NCBI RefSeq assembly: GCF_014041935.1 | Contig: NZ_CP059491.1 | Span: forward strand, 5,120,114 to 5,184,113 | Source of the DNA: Gordonia jinghuaiqii | Lineage (GTDB): Bacteria; Actinomycetota; Actinomycetes; Mycobacteriales; Mycobacteriaceae | Direction: 5' to 3' | Length of the DNA: 64,000 nucleotides | Shown here: piece after piece, positions 15,882 through 23,069 of the stretch | Position numbering within the stretch: position 1 is the stretch's first letter | Layout: the number at the start of each line of letters is the position of its first letter | The notes under the pieces: generated by a model | Databases searched by the model: none | Seen by the model: the letters and a program-made list of their open reading frames with translations, nothing else | What the model was told of the DNA's origin: nothing | Translations under genes and position numbers: made by a program

Positions 15882-16802
15882 ATGGGTGTGTTCGACAGAT
15901 GGGGCAGGCGATCCCGCGTAGAGCGGGCTGAAGCAGAGGACACACCGACCGAACCGGTCGGCTATCAGCAAACCGCGAGCAAACTGCACGCGTTCAACCG
16001 TTACGAGATCAAGTACTTCGTCGACGAACTGAAAGTACCCGAGCTGCGGCGCGAGCTGGCGGCGCGTATGGACACAGACCCGTTCTCCCCGCACGGCGGT
16101 TACCCGGTGACCTCGCTCTATTACGACACTCCCGACCTGCGGTTCTACTGGGAGAAGATCGAGGGCCTGAGGTTCCGGCGCAAGCTACGCGTTCGTTTGT
16201 ACGGCGACCCGGCCGAGTGCACCGACGACACCCCTGTGCAGATCGAGATCAAGCAGCGCGTCAATCGGGTCACCCAGAAGAGACGTACCGCGATGCCCTA
16301 CCGGGTTGCGCAACGATGGTTGAACGGGCGCGAGGAGATCGACTGCGAAGACTCGCAGCGGCCCTTCGTCAACGAGGTCTCCACACTGATCGGAAACCTG
16401 GATCTACGTCCGATCGTGACGACCGGATATCTACGGGAGGCGTTCGTCGGACGGGAGGCCGATCTCGGTCTGCGCATGACGATCGACCACAAGGTCCACG
16501 GCCGCGACCGCGACTTCCACTTCGCCTCGGGTGCGCCGAACCGCTTCATCATTCCGCCGAAACTGGCCATCGTGGAACTCAAGGCGAACGAACGCGTGCC
16601 CTACTGGGCCACCGACCTGACCGCGCGACTCGACATGTCGGTCGTCCGTGTCTCGAAGTACTGTCAGTCGGTCGAGGCGTTCGGCCTCGCACCCCGGTCC
16701 CGCATGGGCGCACCCGAACTGGTCCTCCCTGAGGGTTCCGACACGCGGGTTCCGCCCGACCTGTTCGCCACATCGCCGACCGGATCGACGCTCGCGGGCT
16801 GA
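15882..16802 (+). CDS. VTC-domain protein (polyphosphate polymerase fold)
   Basis: A protein of 306 residues. The core (about 35-275) shows VTC-domain features: RYEIKYFVDE at the start, SLYYDTPDLRFYWEK, RRKLRVRLYG, IEIKQRVNRVTQKRR, TGYLREAF, RMTIDHKV and ELKANERVPYW. In yeast Vtc4 this basic tunnel fold makes polyphosphate from ATP; many bacterial homologues are unassigned. The alternating basic residues expected to line the tunnel (K, RxR, K, R, K) are kept. No membrane segment, so cytosolic or membrane-associated. ATG 15882 has a GAGG about 5 nt upstream. The next genes are DUF4956 and CotH, a combination seen repeatedly in bacteria. Confidence 0.8.
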   Translation: MGVFDRWGRRSRVERAEAEDTPTEPVGYQQTASKLHAFNRYEIKYFVDELKVPELRRELAARMDTDPFSPHGGYPVTSLYYDTPDLRFYWEKIEGLRFRRKLRVRLYGDPAECTDDTPVQIEIKQRVNRVTQKRRTAMPYRVAQRWLNGREEIDCEDSQRPFVNEVSTLIGNLDLRPIVTTGYLREAFVGREADLGLRMTIDHKVHGRDRDFHFASGAPNRFIIPPKLAIVELKANERVPYWATDLTARLDMSVVRVSKYCQSVEAFGLAPRSRMGAPELVLPEGSDTRVPPDLFATSPTGSTLAG

Positions 16803-16901
16803 CCTAACCCCCAGATCGCACTGACCGCGGAGTCGGTGTCCTCCGCACGCCCAGGTGCCAGCGGTCCGTCCTTTCGTCCCGAAACAGATAGCAGGATTGT
16901 C

Positions 16902-17579
16902 ATGAACTTCGATTTCCAAGACCTGAGTGGCACGTTCACGGCGTTCGACATCGTTGTGTCCCTGTCGTTGTCCTTCGTGCTCTCGGCGATCATCGCCTGG
17001 GTCTACCGCTATACCCACAAGAATGTGTCCTACAGCCAGTCCTACGCGCAGACACTTGTGTTGTGCGGCATGATCATCGCACTGATCATGCTCGTGGTCG
17101 GTTCGAACATTGCTCGCGCGTTCGCCCTGGTCGGTGCGCTGTCGGTGATCCGATTCCGCAACGCGATAAAGGAAACCCGCGACGTCGGATTCATCTTCCT
17201 GGTGATGGCGATCGGCATGACCACCGGCACACGTTTCTATGTGCTCGCGATCGCCGCCACCGTCGCGATCTGCCTCGTGCTGCTGATCATGAACAAGTTC
17301 AACTGGTTCAAGCTCGATGTCAGCCGCCAGGTCGTCAAGGTCCAGGTGCCGCCGGAGCCGGAATACACCTCTCGCGTCGAGGATGTTCTCATCAAGAACT
17401 GCAAGGAGTACGAGTTGGTGTCCACCGAGTCGATACGCGCCGGCGCGCTGACCGAGCTGTACTACACCGCCACGATGAAAAAGGGCGTCTCCTCGAGCCA
17501 GTTGATCTCCGAGCTCAGCGGAGTCAACACCGGCCAGCGGGTGACTGTCCTGACCGGATACGACCAGACCGATCTCTGA
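16902..17579 (+). CDS. DUF4956 integral membrane protein
   Basis: A protein of 225 residues with an N-terminal membrane domain of four or five helices (about 18-40, 50-68, 72-90, 100-117, 120-135) and a cytoplasmic C-terminal domain of about 85 residues (VEDVLIKNCKEYELVSTESIRAG..). The central motif ARAFALVGALSVIRFRN is the signature of the DUF4956 family. Its role is unknown; it regularly occurs next to VTC-domain and CotH genes, where it could form a channel or scaffold. The stop TGA 17577-17579 overlaps the CotH start by one base (TGATG). Confidence 0.8.
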   Translation: MNFDFQDLSGTFTAFDIVVSLSLSFVLSAIIAWVYRYTHKNVSYSQSYAQTLVLCGMIIALIMLVVGSNIARAFALVGALSVIRFRNAIKETRDVGFIFLVMAIGMTTGTRFYVLAIAATVAICLVLLIMNKFNWFKLDVSRQVVKVQVPPEPEYTSRVEDVLIKNCKEYELVSTESIRAGALTELYYTATMKKGVSSSQLISELSGVNTGQRVTVLTGYDQTDL

Positions 17580-19162
17580 TGACCAACCCGACCGCGGTGC
17601 CGGTGCCGCCCAAACGACGGTGGCGGCACCGGATTCCCAAATCACTTCGCCAACACTGGAAGCTGCCCGTGGTCTTCGTGCTGTTCGTGGTCATCGTGGC
17701 ATCGGTCTTCGGTGCCACCACAATCCGTCCGTACATCACCGGAGACGCTGACATCATCGCCTCCGAGATCACCGACAACATCACCGGCACAGTCGATCTG
17801 TTCGACACCTCGGTGACCCACGAACTCTCTGTCGAGATGAGCGACGCCGAGTACAACGACATGATCACGTCGTTTCAGAAAGGTGGCGACAAAAAGTGGA
17901 TCACCGCTGACGTGGTCATCGACGACACGCGGATCAACGACATATCGGTCCGGTTGAAAGGCAACTCGACGCTCATGGGCGTCAGGGGCATCAGCATGCC
18001 GGACGGACCCCCCGAAGGTGCCGGCGCAGGACACGGCGGGCCGCCTCCAGGAATGGATACCCTGACACAGGCGTCGGCAGACGACCCGACGTCGCTCCCC
18101 CTGCTGATCAGTTTCGACGAGAACGCCGACGGACGCGCCTACCAGGGCATGACCGAGCTGTCGGTACGTCCTGGTTCGCCGGTACTCAACGAGTCGATGG
18201 CACTGTCGCTCACTGCCGCAACGAATCAGCCGACCCAGCGGTACGCGTACATGGTGTATTCGGTGAACGACAGCCCCACTGCAACTCGGTTGGTGCTCGA
18301 GCATCCCGACGACACCTACGCCAACTCGCTGTTCGACTCGGACGGCTACCTGTACAAGGCCGATGCGTCCTCCCGGTTGGAGTACCGCGGCGACGACCAG
18401 TCCGCCTACGCTGACCAGTTCAAACAGATCAATGCAGTCGACACCGGAAACCTGCAGCCGCTCATCGACTTTCTGAGGTGGCTCGACTCCGCCGACAACG
18501 AGGAGTTCAACACGCTCCTCACCGAACATGTCGACGTCAAGTCCCTCGCGAAATATTTAGCGACGCAGAACCTCCTCGTCAACGCCGACGATATGAGCGG
18601 CCCCGGCCAGAACTACTACCTGTGGTACGACCTCGAGACCAAGAAGTTCTCCGTGGTGTCCTGGGACCTGAACCTGGCCATGATCGGCGACGCGACCCTC
18701 GGCCCTGAGGAGAGCGCCTCGATGGGGCCGGGCAGAAAACCCGACGGCGAGGCAGGCGGCCCGGCATTCGGCGGCGGCGCGCCGGGAGGCCCCGGCGGCA
18801 AGGCAGGCGGCCCGGCATTCGGCGGCGGAGCGCCGGGAGGCCCCGGCGGCGAGGCAGGCGGCCCGGCATTCGGCGACGGCGCGCCGGGAGGCCCCGGCGG
18901 CAAGGCACCCCGGATAGGGAACAAACTCAAGGAACGCTTCCTCGAGTCCGACGCCTTCACCGACCTGTACGACGAAACCTACTGGGAGCTCTATGACCAG
19001 ATCTACGGCAACCAAACGGCACTGCGCATTCTCGACGAGTTGTCCACCACCGTCCCCAGATCCGACGAACTCTCGGCGGAATCACTGAGAACCAGCGTCG
19101 ACTCGATGCGGTCGTGGGTCGAGCAGCGCACCACCAGTCTCGGCGCGCTTCGCCAGACGTAG
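17579..19162 (+). CDS. Membrane-anchored CotH-type kinase
   Basis: A protein of 527 residues. A basic N-terminus (KRRWRHRIPKSLRQHWK) precedes one membrane helix at about 28-48, so by the positive-inside rule the kinase domain should be outside the cell. CotH features follow: VRLKGNSTL, YMVYSVND, NYYLWYDLETKKFSVVSWDLNLA, with the last D and N as the expected metal/ATP ligands. CotH proteins are atypical protein kinases first known from spore coats. Residues about 391-441 are three copies of a 17-residue Gly/Pro/Ala repeat that may be a flexible linker. Start ATG 17579 overlaps the DUF4956 stop. What donor it could use outside the cell is unclear. Confidence 0.8.
   Translation: MTNPTAVPVPPKRRWRHRIPKSLRQHWKLPVVFVLFVVIVASVFGATTIRPYITGDADIIASEITDNITGTVDLFDTSVTHELSVEMSDAEYNDMITSFQKGGDKKWITADVVIDDTRINDISVRLKGNSTLMGVRGISMPDGPPEGAGAGHGGPPPGMDTLTQASADDPTSLPLLISFDENADGRAYQGMTELSVRPGSPVLNESMALSLTAATNQPTQRYAYMVYSVNDSPTATRLVLEHPDDTYANSLFDSDGYLYKADASSRLEYRGDDQSAYADQFKQINAVDTGNLQPLIDFLRWLDSADNEEFNTLLTEHVDVKSLAKYLATQNLLVNADDMSGPGQNYYLWYDLETKKFSVVSWDLNLAMIGDATLGPEESASMGPGRKPDGEAGGPAFGGGAPGGPGGKAGGPAFGGGAPGGPGGEAGGPAFGDGAPGGPGGKAPRIGNKLKERFLESDAFTDLYDETYWELYDQIYGNQTALRILDELSTTVPRSDELSAESLRTSVDSMRSWVEQRTTSLGALRQT
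18749..18901 (+). repeat. Triplicated 51-bp in-frame repeat within the CotH gene
   Basis: Three head-to-tail units of exactly 51 bp at 18749-18799, 18800-18850 and 18851-18901 each encode 17 residues of the form (K/E)AGGPAFGGGAPGGPGG. Units differ at only a few bases (gag/aag at the first codon, ggc/gga, one ggc to gac), so the expansion is recent. Copy number can change without breaking the frame. Confidence 0.95.
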
Positions 19163-19323
19163 GATGCAAGACAGCGAAAACAACGGGCATCGTCGTCCTG
19201 GCGCTCGTCGTCCGCGGGCTATCAGGACGATTAGTCCGTACCGCTGTGGTGCATTTTCCTCACCGCCGCAGTACTGGCCGCGGGGATCCGCCCAGGCGGG
19301 GTCGGAATGCTGTGTGCGGGGGA

Positions 19324-20316
19324 CTATGCCGTCGACGCGGTGAGCCCGCGTTCGGCCTCGTCGAGATCGCCGGTGTCGCCGTGTGCATACGCCCGGCGTC
19401 CGGCGATGAACACGTAGGCCATGAACAACCCCCATGCAGTCACCCCGATGCCGATCCGCGCCCACGTGGGCAACGGTGACGGCGTCACGAACGCCTCGAT
19501 CACACCGCACAACAGCAGCACGACGACCAGGCCGAGTGCCACACCGATGGCTGCACGGCCCTCCTCGCCGAGAGCTGTTGCGCGCGTTCGAGCTCCCGGT
19601 GACACCCAGGCCCAGAAGATCCGCAGACCGACCCCGGCAGCGACGAACAGACAGGTCAGCTCGAGCATCCCGTGCGGCAGGATCAGCCCGAAGAACAGGT
19701 CGCCCCGACCGTGGCGGATCATGATCGAGGCGACCACCACCAGGTTCAGCACGTTGCTGTAGAGCATCCAGATCACCGGGAACCCGAACACGCCCACGAC
19801 GATGCACATCGCGGAGAGCCAGAAGTTGTTGGTCCAGACCCGCGCGGCGAATGACGTCGCCTCGTATTCGCTGTAATAGCTCTCGAAGTCGTTGGTGACC
19901 AGTCGCTCGATCTCCCCCGGCGAGGCGAACGAACTCTCGATTCCCGGATGCTCCAGCACCCACCACGTCATGATCACCGCAGCCAGCAGCGACACCCCCA
20001 TCACCGTGAGCCACCACCAGCGCATCCGGTACAGCGCCGCCGGAAACGAGCGGGTGAAGAACTCGATCACCGTCGAGGCCGTGCTGACGCGGGTGCCCGA
20101 CGCGCGGCCACGCGCACGGGCGAGAAGCGACGACAGATAGGCGACCAGCGAGGCGTCGGGGACCGTGGATCGGATGACCGAGAGATGTGTGGCCACGCGC
20201 TGATAGGTGTCGATCATCTCGTCGGCCTCGGCCCCGCTCAGTCGACGTTGACGCGAGAGTGCGTCGAGGCGCTCCCACGTCGCGCGATGCGCGGACACAT
20301 AGGCGTCGAGATCCAC
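19324..20316 (-). CDS. SpoIIM / DUF95-family membrane protein (Rv3694c-like)
   Basis: A protein of 330 residues with a cytoplasmic N-terminal region of about 95 residues and five or six membrane helices after it (first helix WWWLTVMGVSLLAAVIMTWWV). The motif LPHGMLELTCLFVAAGVGL is the family signature of stage II sporulation protein M-like proteins. In mycobacteria the same gene (Rv3694c) stands next to an RDD-family gene (Rv3695), and the divergent neighbour here is also RDD, so this is the orthologous pair. The function in non-sporulating actinobacteria is unknown. GTG 20316 gives the family's usual VDLDAYVxxHRxxWxRL opening; the longer frame upstream is not supported. Confidence 0.8.
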   Translation of the reverse strand: MDLDAYVSAHRATWERLDALSRQRRLSGAEADEMIDTYQRVATHLSVIRSTVPDASLVAYLSSLLARARGRASGTRVSTASTVIEFFTRSFPAALYRMRWWWLTVMGVSLLAAVIMTWWVLEHPGIESSFASPGEIERLVTNDFESYYSEYEATSFAARVWTNNFWLSAMCIVVGVFGFPVIWMLYSNVLNLVVVASIMIRHGRGDLFFGLILPHGMLELTCLFVAAGVGLRIFWAWVSPGARTRATALGEEGRAAIGVALGLVVVLLLCGVIEAFVTPSPLPTWARIGIGVTAWGLFMAYVFIAGRRAYAHGDTGDLDEAERGLTASTA

Positions 20317-20427
20317 CCGGCCAGCGTAACCGGCTCCACCGCCGAGTCGGCAGGTGTCATTCATGCGGCGTCGTGCCTGTGCGGTGATCGGGCCGCACCG
20401 CCGCGCCGCGTCGTATGGTGGGGCGTG

Positions 20428-21297
20428 ATGTCGCCTCCTCCGCCGCCCCGGCCACCAGGGTTTCCCGGTGGTGCGCCTCCGAGCGCGTGGGGCACCGGGG
20501 CGTCGGCGACCGTCGGCGTGGGACGCGACGATCTCGTCTCCGGAGAGGCGGTCGCGCTGGCCCTTCCGCCGGCCCACCTCGGTTATCGGATCCTGTCCGG
20601 TGCCATCGATGTCGTTCTCGGCGTCGCCCTCTGGCTGTTTCTGTGGTGGTTGTCGTACAAGGTGGCGATCGACGTCAACCAGGCATGGCGCGGTTCGATC
20701 AACACCCTGCTCCCCATAGTGAGCGTCGTGGCGCTACCGACCGTCGTGGAGACGCTGACCCGCGGCAAGACCGTCGGTCACCTCGTGGTCGGTCTGCGTA
20801 CCCTCCGGGATGATGCGGGCCCCACCGGTTTTCGACACTCCGTCACCCGCGCGCTGGTCGGGTTCATCGAGCTCTACGCGTGCCTGGGGCTGCCGGCACT
20901 GATCTCCGCGGCGATCTCGCGCAAGAACAAACGACTCGGCGACCTGCTCGCCGGAACCTATGTGATCCGGGACCGGCACCGCATCGTCGAGCAGTACCCC
21001 ATCGAGATGCCGCCGCAACTCGAGGCATGGGCGGTATCGGCCGACATCGCCGCGCTCCCCGATCATCTCGCCGTGGTCATCCGCCAGTTCCTCCACGGAC
21101 GGCACGACATGAAACCCGAGCCACGGGCGTTCGCGGCGCGTCGAATCGTGTTCGACGTCGCGCCTTTCGTCGCCCCCGCTCCCCCGCCGGGCGCCCCGTT
21201 CGAAGACGTGTTGTCGGCGATCATGGCCGAACGACGCCGCCGCGACACCGCCCGGTTGGCGCGTGAGGCGCGGCTGCGGGAACGTCTGCTGCGCTGA
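20428..21297 (+). CDS. RDD-family membrane protein (Rv3695-like)
   Basis: A protein of 289 residues. A Pro-rich cytoplasmic N-terminus (about 1-45) leads into an RDD domain: LPPAHLGYRILSGAIDVVLG, two to three helices, LTRGKTVGHLVVGLRTLRDD and KRLGDLLAGTYVIRDR. A charged cytoplasmic tail follows. RDD proteins are small integral membrane proteins of uncertain transport function. The start could be ATG 20428 or the adjoining GTG 20425; no strong ribosome-binding site separates them. It is divergent from the SpoIIM-like gene with 111 bp between, so the pair probably shares a control region. Confidence 0.8.
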   Translation: MSPPPPPRPPGFPGGAPPSAWGTGASATVGVGRDDLVSGEAVALALPPAHLGYRILSGAIDVVLGVALWLFLWWLSYKVAIDVNQAWRGSINTLLPIVSVVALPTVVETLTRGKTVGHLVVGLRTLRDDAGPTGFRHSVTRALVGFIELYACLGLPALISAAISRKNKRLGDLLAGTYVIRDRHRIVEQYPIEMPPQLEAWAVSADIAALPDHLAVVIRQFLHGRHDMKPEPRAFAARRIVFDVAPFVAPAPPPGAPFEDVLSAIMAERRRRDTARLAREARLRERLLR

Positions 21298-21328
21298 GAT
21301 CACGCCTCACACTGCGGTCGGGCCCTTC

Positions 21329-21392
21329 CGAAACGAAGTCGTCCGCGACCTCGTTTCGACTGTGCGACGTCGATCGAGGTCGCACAGTCGAA
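21329..21392. terminator. Tandem hairpins between convergent genes (bidirectional terminator)
   Basis: Two adjoining hairpins lie between the RDD gene and the acyl-CoA dehydrogenase gene. The first pairs 21329-21341 with 21346-21358 (13 bp, one mismatch, 4-nt loop). The second pairs TTCGACTGTGCGAC (21355-21368) with 21379-21392 (14 bp perfect, 10-nt loop). They overlap by 4 bases, so only one can be fully formed at a time. T-runs are weak, as usual in GC-rich genomes. Confidence 0.65.
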
Positions 21393-21434
21393 TTGAAGTC
21401 TGTCCGAATTGAAGTATGTCGCCGACGCGCCGAC

Positions 21435-22628
21435 TTACTTGAGGTCGGCGCTGGATTTCCCGAGCACACGACGAGCGATGATCAACTGCTGAATCTGCTG
21501 AGTTCCCTCGAAGATGTCGAGGATCTTCGAGTCACGCGCCCACTTCTCCAGCAGCGAGGTCTCCGAGAAGCCCGCTGTCGCAGCAACTTCGACGGCCTTG
21601 TTGGTGATGTCGGTGACCGTGCGCCCGGCCTTGGCCTTCGACATCGACGCCTCGGACGAGTTCGGTTGCGAGTTGTCGGCCATCCACGCCGCCCGCAGCG
21701 TGTGCAACCACGAGGCCTCCCAATCCGATTCGAGCCGGATGAACTCGGCGACCGTCGCGTGCTGGGAGGCGGCCGGCCGGTCGTAATCGATCTCGTGGCC
21801 GGCCTCTTCGAGCATCCGCCGCAGCTCCTCGAGCGCCGCACGACCGAGGCCCACCGCCATCGCCGCGACCACCGGGCGCGTGTTGTCGAAGGTCTGCATG
21901 ACCCCGCCGAAAGCCTTCTTGGTGTCGATCTCCGGCGAACCGAGCAAGTTCTCGGCCGGGACGCGCGCATTTTCGAACCGGATGACCGCGGTGTCGGAGG
22001 CCTTGATGCCGAGCTTGTGTTCGAGGCGGGCAACCGTCACACCCTCGGTGGTCATCGGCACGACGAAACTCTTGATCGCCGCCCGCCCGACCGACTTGTC
22101 GATGGTGGCCCACACGACCACATGGTCGGCCCGCGAACCCGCGGTCACGAAGATCTTCTCGCCGTTGAGGACATAGTCCTCGCCGTCGAGCGTCGCGGTC
22201 GTGGTGACCGCGGCGGAATCCGATCCGAAGCTCGGTTCGGTGATGGCCATGGCCGCCCACACATCGCCGAATCGCTCGAGCTGCTCCGGAGTGGCCACGG
22301 CCGCGATCGCGGCATTGCCCAGACCCTGTCCGGGGATCGAGAGCAGCAGACCGACGTCGCCCCAGCTCATTTCCAGAGCGGAGAGCAGGCCGCGCATGTT
22401 GGCGCCGTTCACCGACGGTGCGTCGTCGGCGGTCTTGTCGGTGTCGGCGGTCTTCTCCGCGCCTCGCCCCTGTTTGGCAAGTTTCGCCAGCTCATCGAGC
22501 TCGACGGGATATTCGTGCTCGGCCTTGTCGTATTTGCGGGAGATCGGCCGGAACAGGTGCTCGGCAGCCATATGGGTGCGCTCCACCGTCGAATCGAACT
22601 TCTTCGGGAGCTCCAGGTTGATCGCCAT
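21435..22628 (-). CDS. Acyl-CoA dehydrogenase family protein
   Basis: A protein of 397 residues. It shows the FAD/substrate motif AMAITEPSFGSDSAAVTTTA, DGEDYVLNGEKIFVTAGSRADH and the late signature RDSKILDIFEGTQQIQ, whose glutamate in F-EGT is the usual position of the catalytic base. An Ala/Lys-rich insert near residue 55 (GRGAEKTADTDKTADD) is unusual. The enzyme would oxidise an acyl-CoA to the enoyl-CoA and pass electrons to ETF. ATG 22628 is 9 bp from a perfect 16-bp palindrome at 22637-22652, so TetR-type repression is likely. No other beta-oxidation gene is adjacent. Confidence 0.85.
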   Translation of the reverse strand: MAINLELPKKFDSTVERTHMAAEHLFRPISRKYDKAEHEYPVELDELAKLAKQGRGAEKTADTDKTADDAPSVNGANMRGLLSALEMSWGDVGLLLSIPGQGLGNAAIAAVATPEQLERFGDVWAAMAITEPSFGSDSAAVTTTATLDGEDYVLNGEKIFVTAGSRADHVVVWATIDKSVGRAAIKSFVVPMTTEGVTVARLEHKLGIKASDTAVIRFENARVPAENLLGSPEIDTKKAFGGVMQTFDNTRPVVAAMAVGLGRAALEELRRMLEEAGHEIDYDRPAASQHATVAEFIRLESDWEASWLHTLRAAWMADNSQPNSSEASMSKAKAGRTVTDITNKAVEVAATAGFSETSLLEKWARDSKILDIFEGTQQIQQLIIARRVLGKSSADLK

Positions 22629-22636
22629 GGCGATAC

Positions 22637-22652
22637 CTTACTGCCCAGTAAG
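22637..22652. promoter_or_regulatory. Perfect palindromic operator upstream of acyl-CoA dehydrogenase gene
   Basis: CTTACTGCCCAGTAAG is a perfect 16-base palindrome (7-bp arms, 2-bp centre), 9 bp upstream of the dehydrogenase ATG. TTACT-N-AGTAA palindromes of this kind are typical TetR-family operators for lipid-metabolism genes in actinobacteria. Its closeness to the start codon suggests it covers the transcription start. The regulator is not encoded next door, so it acts from elsewhere. Confidence 0.6.
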
Positions 22653-22700
22653 TTGGTTGCCAAGTCTCTCACCGATTCGGCGTCCGAATAGCCTGGACCC

Positions 22701-23030
22701 GTGGCCTACGACGAGGAACTCGCCTACCGCATCCGCGCCCTGCTCGCGACTGAGTGCCGCGTCGAGGAGAAGCCGATGTTCGGCGGGCTGGCGTTCCTGA
22801 TCCAGGGCAACATGGTGGTCGCCGGGGGGCAGGACGACATCATGGTCCGCGTCCCGCCGGAGCAGACCGCCGACCTACTCGAGTACCCGCATACAGAACC
22901 GGTCGTGATGTCGGGACGCGAGATCCGCGGTTGGCTCCGGGTCTGCGAGGACGGCATCGCCAGCGACCGTCAGCTCAGCCGCTGGGTCGCCATCGGCGCC
23001 GACTACGCCCGCAAGCTACCGCCGAAGTAG
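22701..23030 (+). CDS. TfoX N-terminal-domain protein
   Basis: A protein of 109 residues starting at GTG 22701. It consists of one TfoX-N domain: EKPMFGGLAFLIQGNMVVAGG, MVRVPPEQ, GREIRGWLRV. In gamma-proteobacteria this domain is part of the competence regulator Sxy/TfoX, but the stand-alone actinobacterial form lacks the C-terminal half and has no known role. It is divergent from the acyl-CoA dehydrogenase gene with 72 bp between, so it may be affected by the palindrome at 22637-22652, and it converges on leuS. Confidence 0.75.
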   Translation: MAYDEELAYRIRALLATECRVEEKPMFGGLAFLIQGNMVVAGGQDDIMVRVPPEQTADLLEYPHTEPVVMSGREIRGWLRVCEDGIASDRQLSRWVAIGADYARKLPPK

Positions 23031-23069
23031 TTCGACGGCGGTAGCCGGCGAGGTCGGACGCCTCACGCG

